Source: JARFQW01 sp963842955
GTDB taxonomy: Bacteria; Pseudomonadota; Gammaproteobacteria; Steroidobacterales; XN24
Assembly: GCA_963842955.1 (NCBI GenBank)
Contig: CAWJIJ010000001.1
Location: 100,686-164,685, forward strand
Reading direction: 5' to 3'
Length of the DNA: 64,000 nucleotides
Of this stretch, positions 9,893 through 18,347 are shown one piece after another; positions within the stretch are counted from its first letter, which is position 1; the number at the start of each line of letters is the position of its first letter. Both the position numbers and the translations under genes were made by a program. Under the pieces are notes generated by a model. That model saw only the letters and a program-made list of their open reading frames with translations. It searched no databases and had not been told where the DNA came from.

Positions 9893-11668
9893 TCAGGCGT
9901 GCCTGTCCAGAAACTGTGGCCTGGCGTGCCTGTCCAGAAACTGCAGAAACTGTGCAGAAGCTGTGTTTGATCTCCACAGCGCCCACCACAGCCCGGCGAC
10001 TCCCAGTTGCAGAAGACCGATAGCGCCGCCGCCTCCCCCCGAGCCCCCGCCAGTGGGCAGCGGTACCGGATCCGGTGGTATGTCCCGCTCGCTGGTTATA
10101 GATTCGCACTGCCCATCGTCGAAGGCCGGCCCGAGCGTCGGATCAGCGTCGTTGCAGTCCTGGAGGCCCGCAATCGTTACGCAACCAACCGGCCGCGCTA
10201 CCTTGAACCCCCAGGTCGCATAGCCGTCCCTATCGGCATCGCGGCACAAACTGGCTAGTCGCTGGCCATCCTGCAGAAGGTCCACGGACAACAGCGCATA
10301 GACCGCATAGATGTCAGTGACAGAAAGTTTGATGACACCATAGCCATTTTCACCCCAGTCAGCGCCCCAGCTGTTCTTGATGATCCAGACGCGTTGTCCG
10401 TCAGCGGGGTCCCGGTCGTAGCCGACGAGGACCACAAGATGCCACAGACTGCGGATGCCAAACACCAGCGGACCGTGCTGAACGAGGGCATCGCGGATGG
10501 CCGCGTCACCCAGTTCATACGGCACATCCATATACATGCCCGCGTAGGCCTTCATACGGGGATTGCTGCAGCTCAAGCTGCACGGTGCATCGGCGCCCTC
10601 GTACGGGAAACAGGTCTCGTCGACGACGCCATCGCTAGCCATGTAGGCGAAGGACAGGGACACGCGCCCACCCTCACAGCTGCCGGCCCCGCTGCAAGAC
10701 AGCATCGCCTGCTCGGAGAGATCGGCGTCCACGTGACGGTTCAGGCGAAGATTCGCAAGCGCCTCGGCTACTCCCAGCGTGGCATGTGCCCAGCAGTCTT
10801 CGCAGGCCTGCATTCGTATCGGCGTCATCCAGCCGCTCCCGGCCGGATCCCCGTCAAAGTACGGCGAACCGGGGAGATCGGCATCGTGTTTCTCTCGCCA
10901 GTCGAAGCGATCCGAGGGCGAACCGCCCCCACCTTCATCCACCGCGACGTACCCGGGCAGCTCATAGACGCCGGCCACGTAATGATCGTAGCCATGCAGC
11001 ACGGGTACAGCCCCGCCCTGGGTGCGGTTGCGCCGTTGGTCATAGGTCTGACGCGACCATGTGGTCTCGCCCGCGGTCCAATCCAGCCCGTGCAGCCGCA
11101 GCGATTCATTCAGGCGGGCGACGATTTCATCTGATTGCGCGCCCCGTATACGCTCCCGGCGAGCCGCCAGGTCGTCCGGTAATGGCGCCTCGGCCAAGAG
11201 CAGGTGGAGCCTGTCCAGCTCGATCCGCCCATCAACGACCGCAACCCGGAGCCGATGGGCCGAAACCGCAGGCAGCAGACAGGTCTCACGGCAGATATCG
11301 GCCAGCGCCAGGTCCTGGGTGCCGGCAAGCAGCGGATAGACTTCGGCGACGAGATGCTCGTGGAGTTCGGTATCCACGAGAACCACGCGCACGGAAGATC
11401 GGGCGTTGTCGAGGTGCACCCGTCCGGTCACCGCGAGCGCGACGAGCGGGCCTGTCTCGGTCAGCACGAACTGGCGGTCCTCGAAGATCGTCGCATCAAG
11501 CGACTCAAACACCGACGTGGCGGGCGGGACAGTGCCTTGGTCAATCCAGTGTGCCAGCTGGCGTTCGGGCCCGACTACTCCCTCCTGCTCCACGGCGCCC
11601 GCCAGAAATACTATGGCCAACAGCGCGCCGATCGGTCCCGAGATGGCTTGTAGCCGCCGTGCGCCCAT
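9893..11668 (-). CDS. Exported papain-like (C1) cysteine protease with GlyGly-CTERM-like tail
   Basis: 591 aa. A hydrophobic N-terminal segment (about 9-26) looks like a signal peptide. After a pro-region of about 250 residues comes a C1 peptidase domain: catalytic C292 in ACEDCWAHA, H410 in SLWHLVVLVGY, N432 in IIKNSWGADWGENGYG. Then DADRDGYATWG and CNDADPTLGP, Asp-rich motifs like the MopE-type metal-binding repeat. A Gly-rich stretch plus hydrophobic helix (about 540-565) resembles the GlyGly-CTERM sorting signal cut by rhombosortase. The final residues, with FLDRHA twice, are encoded by the short-repeat family, so the original stop seems lost. Likely secreted or surface protease. Confidence 0.85.
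   Translation of the reverse strand: MGARRLQAISGPIGALLAIVFLAGAVEQEGVVGPERQLAHWIDQGTVPPATSVFESLDATIFEDRQFVLTETGPLVALAVTGRVHLDNARSSVRVVLVDTELHEHLVAEVYPLLAGTQDLALADICRETCLLPAVSAHRLRVAVVDGRIELDRLHLLLAEAPLPDDLAARRERIRGAQSDEIVARLNESLRLHGLDWTAGETTWSRQTYDQRRNRTQGGAVPVLHGYDHYVAGVYELPGYVAVDEGGGGSPSDRFDWREKHDADLPGSPYFDGDPAGSGWMTPIRMQACEDCWAHATLGVAEALANLRLNRHVDADLSEQAMLSCSGAGSCEGGRVSLSFAYMASDGVVDETCFPYEGADAPCSLSCSNPRMKAYAGMYMDVPYELGDAAIRDALVQHGPLVFGIRSLWHLVVLVGYDRDPADGQRVWIIKNSWGADWGENGYGVIKLSVTDIYAVYALLSVDLLQDGQRLASLCRDADRDGYATWGFKVARPVGCVTIAGLQDCNDADPTLGPAFDDGQCESITSERDIPPDPVPLPTGGGSGGGGGAIGLLQLGVAGLWWALWRSNTASAQFLQFLDRHARPQFLDRHA
9899..9965. repeat. Short-repeat cluster C (GTGCCTGTCCA family)
   Basis: Exact GTGCCTGTCCA at 9899 and 9926, each followed by GAAACTG, plus two more partial CAGAAACTG/CAGAAGCTG copies. 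It overlaps the last codons of the minus-strand protease gene and supplies its C-terminal residues. Confidence 0.75.
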
Positions 11669-11816
11669 GGGGTCCTCCCTGCATGACGCTTGATCGCTCG
11701 AGTCCGGCAGTTGTTTTTGATCTTGGCCGCCTACCTAAAGTTTAGTTCAACCGGCGGCATGCGCCCGGCGAGGCTGGCGCATGCCGCCGAGCCCGCCCGA
11801 TCTTATGCGCCGGGAT

Positions 11817-11894
11817 GTGCCTGTCCAGAAGCTGCTCCGCCTCAGGTGTGCCTGTCCAGCAGCTGTTTTGGGTGTGCCTGTCCAGAAGCTGTTT
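11817..11894. repeat. Short-repeat cluster D (GTGCCTGTCCA family)
   Basis: Exact GTGCCTGTCCA at 11817, 11848 and 11874, followed by GAAGCTG or GCAGCTG. The segment CCGCCTCAGG directly before the middle copy is shared with cluster C. It abuts the right copy of the 275-bp repeat. Confidence 0.75.
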
Positions 11895-12142
11895 GGGAAG
11901 TCGGGCGCACGGATGGTATCCGTCAGTCTGCACAAGCCCTGCCCATGACGGAGCCGGATTATCTTCAGCTCGTAGACCTGACCGGTCGACTTGTGGCTCA
12001 AGGAAAACGAGGAAGAATCGATCCCGCGCTGGCACCGATCCTCGACCGCCTCGGACTCTCGCCTGCGCAGTGGACCCTGGCCAGCACCGCCTTTAGACAG
12101 CATTACCGCAGCGGCGACCTGCGTCTGAAACGCTCGGCCTGA
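11895..12142 (+). pseudogene. Duplicated 3' fragment of the RAYT transposase gene
   Basis: Identical to the last 248 coding bases of the transposase gene (start of repeat at 9516), in frame to the same stop. No HUH motif is present, so it cannot encode an active enzyme. Repeat cluster D precedes it directly. Confidence 0.9.
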
Positions 12143-12169
12143 ACGGCCTCAACCATTGCCAGCAGGCCT
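11895..12169. repeat. 275-bp direct repeat, right copy
   Basis: Identical to 9516-9790. Its last 21 bases also encode the final codons and stop of the minus-strand symporter gene, so the copy replaced that gene's original 3' end. Confidence 0.93.
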
Positions 12170-13072
12170 GGGGCCTAAGGTAGTCGGCTGCGCGGAGCGC
12201 CGTCGTAAAACAATAAGCGCTGCGGCGGACAACAGCTGCAACCCGCCGTAGGCCAAGACGCTCAACAGCACCAGATCGCCAACCCGGTTGTCGCCGCCGG
12301 GGACCACTGGAAATATCGACGCTTTCAGAAGTACCCCCAGGTTGATGTTGCGCACCACCAGTTCCATTTCGATCGCCGTCGAATCGGCGCGTGAAAGGCC
12401 GAGCAGTCTCGGCGCCAGCCAGCCCGCCAGCACCAGGATCAGCAGGAACAACAGCACCCACAGCATGTTTTGCACACCGAACGCCTCGATATCGAGGCGG
12501 CCGGCGCTCGACGAACCGATCACAATCAGCAGGATGACAAACAGCGATGCGCCAATGCTCCACTTGGACACGGCCGGCGCATGGCGTGGCAGGAAACGCA
12601 GGAACGCCATTCCCAGGAGCAGCGGCAAGAGCAACGTGAAGGCGATGTCCCGGATGATTTGCGCCGCGGGCATTCGAAAGTCGCCCGGCAGGTATTCGGT
12701 GGCCAGCAGCGTCAGGATCAAGGGCGTGGTCAACAGGCACGCCAGGGTCGTGATGGCAGTAATTGAAATCGAAAGGGGCACGTTCCCGCGCGCCATGTAG
12801 GTGAAGATATTGGACGTCGTACCGCCGGGGATAGCCGCGATCAGTGCGATTCCGGCCGCTACCCCTCCGGCAATGCCGCTGAGCGAGATAAAGGCCAGGG
12901 CGAACAGGGGCACCATCAGCAACTGCATGGCCGTACCGAAGCTGAAGGCCCTGGGTTCGCGCACGATATCCCGGAAGTCGTCTGTCGTCAGCGTCGCGCC
13001 CATGCCAAACATGGCCAGGACCAGCTGCGTCGCGGCGAACCCGTATTCGTGCTGGATATAGAAATCACCCAT
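12149..13072 (-). CDS. Bile acid:sodium symporter (BASS) family transporter
   Basis: 307 aa, about nine predicted membrane helices. Family features are the N-terminal MFGMGATLTTDDF stretch, the Gly-rich AIPGGTTSNIFTYMARGNVPLSISIT crossover region and ELVVRNINLG in the second half. Members move organic anions such as bile acids, pantoate or 2-oxo acids with sodium; the substrate here is unknown. The gene ends inside the duplicated transposase segment: the last residues (GPRPAGNG) come from that sequence, so the C terminus has been altered but only after the final helix. It points away from the MFS gene at 13300, leaving a shared 227-bp promoter region. Confidence 0.85.
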   Translation of the reverse strand: MGDFYIQHEYGFAATQLVLAMFGMGATLTTDDFRDIVREPRAFSFGTAMQLLMVPLFALAFISLSGIAGGVAAGIALIAAIPGGTTSNIFTYMARGNVPLSISITAITTLACLLTTPLILTLLATEYLPGDFRMPAAQIIRDIAFTLLLPLLLGMAFLRFLPRHAPAVSKWSIGASLFVILLIVIGSSSAGRLDIEAFGVQNMLWVLLFLLILVLAGWLAPRLLGLSRADSTAIEMELVVRNINLGVLLKASIFPVVPGGDNRVGDLVLLSVLAYGGLQLLSAAALIVLRRRSAQPTTLGPRPAGNG

Positions 13073-13299
13073 AGTTCCTTCCCTGGGGCCGGATCGCGGT
13101 GCCGACGATCACTTTACCGAGTTGTCGACAGTCGCGACATACCGCCATACGTGCCGGAGAAGAAAAGCGGATCCCTTTTTGCCTGGTGGCGGCGGGCGCT
13201 TGTGCATGCTTTCTGTCTTGCCAGGCTAGCCGGAAAAAGAACCTCGCAGCGTCGGGTCCTGTGCTTCAATACCGGCTGTTCTCGTCGCCAAAAACAATA

Positions 13300-14625
13300 A
13301 TGCATCCATCCAACCTGCTGCACAGCCGCCGGGGCCGGTTCATCGCGTTTGGAACGCTGTATATCTCCGAGGGGATTCCGTACGGCTTCTCATCCACGGC
13401 GATGGTCATGTTCATGCGCATGGAAGGTCTGTCCCTGGAGCAGATCGGTGCTTTTGCAGCCGCGCAGCTGCTGCCCTGGGGTTTCAAGTGGGCCTGGGCG
13501 CCGCTGATCGACATCGTCAAGCTCAACCGCTTCGGCGGACGCAAGGCGTGGATCGTGTTGTGCACCACGATGATGATCGTCACCCTCATAGGCCTCGCGC
13601 TCGTAGACTTCGAGACCCACTACGAGGTGCTCATCTGGGCAGTCCTGCTGAATAACCTGTTCTGCGCCACCCAGGATGTCGCCATCGATTCCCTGGCGGT
13701 CAGCACCCTGAAGGAAGACGAGCGCGGCACGGGCAACGGGTTCATGTTCGGCGGCCAGTACCTGGGCATCGCCCTGGGCGGCGGCGGCGCCATTTTCGTC
13801 TCCTCGATGTTCGGCTTCAACGCGTCGCTTTTCTTCATCAGTTCGCTGCTGGCCCTGACCCTGCTTTTCGCCATCGTCTTTATCAAGGACCCGGACGCGG
13901 AAGCTCCCGCCGCGGCAAAGCAGGCCCGGCCCGTCGCCCACTTTGTTGCTACCGTGAAGGATTTTGTTGTTGACGTGTACAAGAGCTTCTGGCGGTCCGG
14001 CCGCGGTCCCATGGTGGGCGTGCTGTTCGCGCTGCTGCCGACCGGCGCCATGGCGCTGGGCTACGCTATCCTCGGAACGCTCCAGGTGGACTACGGGCTG
14101 CCCCAGGCATCCATCGCCCAGATTTCTGTGATGAACACCATCGCCGGCGGGATTGGCTGCCTGATTGGCGGGACCCTCGGCGACCGGTTCGGCATCAAGC
14201 GGATGACCGCCACGTTCTACCTCATGACCACCCTGCCCACCGTGTACCTGGCCACGAAGATTGCCACCGTCGGCCTTGCGGGAATCAGTGTCGGGGAACT
14301 CTATAGCGCCATCGTCGTGCATGGTCTTCTTTTCGGCGCGGCGTTCGCGCTGAAGTCCGCCATCTTCATGGGCTTGACCAACCCGGTCGTGGCAGCTACC
14401 CAGTTCACCGGCTACATGGCGATGGGCAACCTGGCGATCAGCATGGGGAATTTCTGGCAGGGGATGGTGGCAGAACGCCTCGGCTATGCCGTGGTTCTGT
14501 ACCTTGACGCACTGGTCGTGGTGATTGCCCTTTGCGCCCTGCCTTGGCTCAAGAACCGCGACCCGATACCTGAACTGGCCGTGGGCGAGCCGGTGGTGGA
14601 ATTTACGGCGTCAGAGTCGAAATAG
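13300..14625 (+). CDS. MFS transporter, AmpG / acetyl-CoA-transporter-like
   Basis: 441 aa from the chosen ATG, about 12 membrane helices. The N terminus YISEGIPYGFSS, LPWGFKWAWAPLID and ATQDVAIDSLAV match the AmpG/PAT group of major facilitators. These carry muropeptides, acetyl-CoA or siderophores in different members; the present sequence does not say which. The frame is open upstream to 13099, but those residues look non-coding and the membrane topology begins at 13300. No good ribosome site is visible at either position. It is followed after 61 bases by an M48 peptidase gene on the same strand. Confidence 0.8.
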   Translation: MHPSNLLHSRRGRFIAFGTLYISEGIPYGFSSTAMVMFMRMEGLSLEQIGAFAAAQLLPWGFKWAWAPLIDIVKLNRFGGRKAWIVLCTTMMIVTLIGLALVDFETHYEVLIWAVLLNNLFCATQDVAIDSLAVSTLKEDERGTGNGFMFGGQYLGIALGGGGAIFVSSMFGFNASLFFISSLLALTLLFAIVFIKDPDAEAPAAAKQARPVAHFVATVKDFVVDVYKSFWRSGRGPMVGVLFALLPTGAMALGYAILGTLQVDYGLPQASIAQISVMNTIAGGIGCLIGGTLGDRFGIKRMTATFYLMTTLPTVYLATKIATVGLAGISVGELYSAIVVHGLLFGAAFALKSAIFMGLTNPVVAATQFTGYMAMGNLAISMGNFWQGMVAERLGYAVVLYLDALVVVIALCALPWLKNRDPIPELAVGEPVVEFTASESK

Positions 14626-14686
14626 CGCCAGGAGCGGTCTCTCCCCGTGGCTTGACTGGGCTTCGGCCTTCGCCCATCGTCCGACG

Positions 14687-15847
14687 ATGATATTCGACCC
14701 AAAATCTGCGACGGCAGAGTACATCGATTCGCTCGGCGCCGAGGCGCTGACAAAGGCCGCCGAATACACGGCCGGCAATCACTGGCTCCTGTTATGGAAC
14801 CTGGTGGTCAGTGGCCTGATTACCTGGGCGATCGTGCGCTGGGGCATCCTCGCGCGACTCGAGGCCAGGCTCGGCCGTCGCGGCCCGAATCTCCGTGTTT
14901 TCGTCGTGGGGTTCGTCTATTTTCTGGTGTCCGCCGCCCTGGGATTGCCCTGGTCGCTCTACGAGGAATGGTGGCGCGAACTGAGTTACGGGCGCAGCAG
15001 CCAGCCGCTGATGGATTTCCTCGGCCAGGGGGCGATCGGGATCCTGGTGTTTGCAGTTCTGGGTGCCGCGTTCTTCGTCGGTCTCTACGCCCTGATCCGA
15101 CGCGCCGGATCCCGCTGGTGGATCTGGTCGGGGGGGCTTACAGCATTCGCCTTATCCGCATTCCTGCTTGCCGCGCCGGTGTTTATCGAGCCGCTGTTCA
15201 ACGACTTCAAACCGGTGCCCGATGGCGAGGTTCGTGATGCCGTTCTCGACATGGCGCAGCAGGCCGGCGTGCCCTCCGACCGGATTTTCGTCTACGACGG
15301 GTCCCGGCAGTCGAACAACTTCACCGCAAACGTGTCAGGTGTCGGGGGATCAGCCCGCATCGCGATCTCGGATGTAGCACTCAAGGGCGCATCACTGAAC
15401 GAAGTCAAGGCGGTGACGGCCCACGAGATCGGCCACTACGTGCTCGGTCATGTCTGGCGCATGGTCGCCATGCTTTCAGCACTCGCGGTACTCGCGTTCT
15501 TTCTGATTGATCGGCTGTTTCCCCGCTTCGCCCATGCCTTCGGCAGCACCGCAACGCTGGCCGATCCGTCCGGGCTGCCGGTGCTGCTGTTCATGCTTGC
15601 GGTGTTTTCGACGCTGAGCGAGCCGGTGACCAACGCGTTCATCCGCATTGGCGAGATAGAGTCCGACCAGTACTCGCTGGAAACCGTGAATCTGCCCGAT
15701 GCGCTGGCCTCGGCGCTGGTGAAGACGGCGGAGTACCGGAATCCCAGGCCCGCGCGACTACAGGAGTGGCTCTTCTATACGCACCCGTCGGTGGAGCGTC
15801 GCGTACTGAGGGCGATGCAGTGGAAGGCGCAGCACCCGTCGGATTGA
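14687..15847 (+). CDS. M48 family metallopeptidase, Ste24/CAAX prenyl endopeptidase type
   Basis: 386 aa. Zinc site HEIGH at 246-250 (AHEIGHYVLGH) with a third ligand Glu in RIGEIESDQYS. Several membrane helices lie before and after the catalytic segment, and FNDFKPVPDGEVRD and GSRQSNNFTANVSG match the Ste24p/CAAX protease type rather than the smaller HtpX type. In bacteria these are inner-membrane proteases of uncertain substrate, probably quality control. The frame extends upstream to 14525 over the end of the MFS gene; the ATG at 14687 starts the family's usual N terminus. Confidence 0.88.
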   Translation: MIFDPKSATAEYIDSLGAEALTKAAEYTAGNHWLLLWNLVVSGLITWAIVRWGILARLEARLGRRGPNLRVFVVGFVYFLVSAALGLPWSLYEEWWRELSYGRSSQPLMDFLGQGAIGILVFAVLGAAFFVGLYALIRRAGSRWWIWSGGLTAFALSAFLLAAPVFIEPLFNDFKPVPDGEVRDAVLDMAQQAGVPSDRIFVYDGSRQSNNFTANVSGVGGSARIAISDVALKGASLNEVKAVTAHEIGHYVLGHVWRMVAMLSALAVLAFFLIDRLFPRFAHAFGSTATLADPSGLPVLLFMLAVFSTLSEPVTNAFIRIGEIESDQYSLETVNLPDALASALVKTAEYRNPRPARLQEWLFYTHPSVERRVLRAMQWKAQHPSD

Positions 15848-16335
15848 GCCTTCTCAAGGGAGCCCACTCTGCGCTCAACCGATTCGGCAACGCGTAGGTT
15901 GTCGCGCCGAGCGCCAGCAGGAGCACCGCGGGCAACGCCGGAACCGGTTTTTGGATGGAGCCGCCTCCCCGAATTGACCGGGCCCGCGATGCCCTGTCAC
16001 CCGGGTCATTACATTGCGGGCCTATGGAGAAGGATCAGCCGGATCGTCGCGGCTCAGGGGATGCCGCAGCGGATCCCGGCGCTAACGTGCGGGGATGCAC
16101 TGGTTCCACACGGCAGAATGGAACTGCGCGGAGACCGGCTGGGAAACGAATGTCCCGCAATCACAGGAGTGATGGCGGGCATGAAACCGTCGCCGAATCG
16201 CGGCGAACGTTCTGAAATATGGGTAGCCATTGCGTTTACTGCTTCGTTGCCGGGTGTCTATCGCTCCCGATGGACAGCCGCCGGGTCTCGCGGATGCGCC
16301 CGGAGTCACAACTCGCAGCTGCAAGGAGGCGTCAC
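15848..16335. other. Intergenic region without recognisable gene
   Basis: 488 bases. Open frames cross it, but none has a ribosome site or recognisable motif. It should contain the promoter of the methyltransferase-esterase gene; the ribosome site AAGGAGG sits at its right edge. Confidence 0.5.
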
Positions 16336-18330
16336 ATGTCCGACTGTGCAGCGAATCGCGATCGTATGGTCGCCGAACAAATCGCCGCGCGAGGCGTGCG
16401 CGATCCCCGGGTACTTGCCGCGATGCGCAGCGTCCACCGGGAAGCATTCGTGCCGGCCGACATGCGCCACCTTGCGTACGAGGATACGCCGCTGCCGATC
16501 GCGGCCGGTCAAACAATTTCCCAGCCTTACATCGTGGCTTTCATGGTGGAGGCGCTGGCGCTGGGCGGCGACGAAAAGGTGCTGGAGATCGGCGCGGGCT
16601 CCGGCTATGCGGCGGCCGTTCTGGCCAATCTGGCCGATGAGATTTACACCGTAGAGCGTGTGGCTGAGCTCGCACGACATGCCGCAAGGTGCCTGCGCGA
16701 GGAAGGGTATAACAACGTCCATGTCCGGGAAGCCGATGGCACCCGCGGCTGGATCGAGCAGGCTCCCTTCGATGCAATCGTCGTATCCGCCGGCGCGCCG
16801 GTCATTCCCGAAAGCCTCAAGAGCCAGCTCGCTGTCGGTGGGCGCATGGTCATCCCCGTGGGGACAGACAAGCGCGCTCAGGAACTGATTCGCATTACTC
16901 GCCAGCCCGACGGTAATTTCACCCGCGAGGACCTGGCGGATGTGCGTTTCGTCCCGCTCATCGGTGAGCAGGGCTGGGAAGTAGACGACATGTCAGCCCC
17001 TGCTCGCGTGACCAGGTCCAGCCCGTCTGTCAGTCTCACGATGCCGGGTCTGATCTTGCGAAACAGCGAATCATTCGATACGCCGGAAGAATCCAATTTT
17101 GATGCCTTGCTGCAACGGATCGGCGATGCCCGGGTGGTCTTGCTGGGCGAGGCAAGCCATGGCACGTCGGAGTTTTACCGACTCAGAGCGTCAATTACGC
17201 AACGTCTGATCGAGGAGAAGGGATTCAATATCGTCGCGGTCGAAGCGGACTGGCCCGACGCGGCGCGGATCGATCACTACATACGCCATCGGGACACGAC
17301 ACCGTCGGCATGGATCGCCTTTGCACGATTCCCGACCTGGATGTGGCGCAATGCCGAGGTACGGGATTTCGTTGACTGGCTGCACGAATACAACAAGCCG
17401 CTGGATGCGCACCGGCGTGTCGCGTTCTATGGGCTCGACCTATACAGCCTGTACACCTCCGCGCGCGCGGTCATCGAGTATCTAGAGGACGTCGACCCGG
17501 ATCTTGCGGACGTGGCGCGGTGGCGTTACGGGTGTCTGAGCCCTTGGGAGGCAGATCCCGCGGCTTACGGGCGCGCGGCACTGACCGGGCGCTACCGGAA
17601 CTGCGAAAGCGAAGTCGCCCAGATCCTGGTCAGCCTGTACAAAAATCGGCAGGAGTACGCCCAAAAGGACGGCGCACGCTTTCTCGATGCCTCACAAAAT
17701 GCCGCGCTTGTCACAAATGCGGAACGTTACTACAGGATCATGTATTACGGGTCCCGAGCATCGTGGAACCTGCGTGACACTCACATGTTCGACACCCTCA
17801 AGCGGGTCTTAACGTCACGGGGGCATGGCGCGAAAGCCGTCGTGTGGGCGCATAACTCCCATGTCGGCGATGCTTCTGCCACTGAAATGTCGACTCGCGG
17901 GGAACAGAATATCGGCCAGCTTTGCCGCGAGGCCTTCGGCGGGGATTCCCGTCATGTCGGATTCGGAACCGACCACGGCACCGTGGCCGCGGCATCCGAC
18001 TGGGATGGGCCCCTGGAGATCAAAAACGTGGTTCCGGCACACAGACAAAGCTACGAGTATCTGTTCCACAGGACTGAACAGCCGGGCCTGGTCCTGTCGC
18101 TCAGGGACAACCCGAATCTTGAGCTCGTCGGCGAGCTCGCCGCCCCGCGCCTGGAACGCGCAATCGGCGTGATCTATAGGCCGGAGACTGAAATGGCGAG
18201 CCATTATTTCGAAGCCATTCTCCCCCTGCAGTTCGATGAATATATCTGGGTGGATCACAGCACGGCGGTATCGCCGCTGACCACGGCCGAGCTTCGAGGG
18301 GTGCCCGATACGTATCCGTTCGGCCTCTGA
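16336..18330 (+). CDS. Fusion of protein-L-isoaspartate O-methyltransferase and erythromycin esterase-like domain
   Basis: 664 aa from an ATG with AAGGAGG six bases upstream. Residues 1-215 are a PCMT: TPLPIAAGQTISQPYIVAFM and the SAM-binding EIGAGSGYAAA (85-93). Residues from about 240 are an erythromycin-esterase-like hydrolase with GEASHGT at 271-277, the motif bearing the family's catalytic Glu and His, followed by EADWPDA and VVWAHNSHVGDA. PCMT repairs isoaspartyl damage using SAM. The esterase domain may act on lactone, ester or succinimide-type bonds; real macrolide activity is uncertain. A downstream unknown gene follows after 17 bases, so the two probably form an operon. Confidence 0.9.
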   Translation: MSDCAANRDRMVAEQIAARGVRDPRVLAAMRSVHREAFVPADMRHLAYEDTPLPIAAGQTISQPYIVAFMVEALALGGDEKVLEIGAGSGYAAAVLANLADEIYTVERVAELARHAARCLREEGYNNVHVREADGTRGWIEQAPFDAIVVSAGAPVIPESLKSQLAVGGRMVIPVGTDKRAQELIRITRQPDGNFTREDLADVRFVPLIGEQGWEVDDMSAPARVTRSSPSVSLTMPGLILRNSESFDTPEESNFDALLQRIGDARVVLLGEASHGTSEFYRLRASITQRLIEEKGFNIVAVEADWPDAARIDHYIRHRDTTPSAWIAFARFPTWMWRNAEVRDFVDWLHEYNKPLDAHRRVAFYGLDLYSLYTSARAVIEYLEDVDPDLADVARWRYGCLSPWEADPAAYGRAALTGRYRNCESEVAQILVSLYKNRQEYAQKDGARFLDASQNAALVTNAERYYRIMYYGSRASWNLRDTHMFDTLKRVLTSRGHGAKAVVWAHNSHVGDASATEMSTRGEQNIGQLCREAFGGDSRHVGFGTDHGTVAAASDWDGPLEIKNVVPAHRQSYEYLFHRTEQPGLVLSLRDNPNLELVGELAAPRLERAIGVIYRPETEMASHYFEAILPLQFDEYIWVDHSTAVSPLTTAELRGVPDTYPFGL

Positions 18331-18347
18331 AGCGAGTCCGGGACAAG

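Noticed and set aside
11690..12142. 150-aa plus-strand frame ending like the transposase
   Set aside because: Chimera of non-coding sequence, repeat cluster D and the duplicated transposase 3' end.
15899..16654. 251-aa plus-strand frame upstream of the methyltransferase fusion
   Set aside because: Mostly overlaps the fusion gene in another frame, low-complexity Arg/Pro-rich, no motif.
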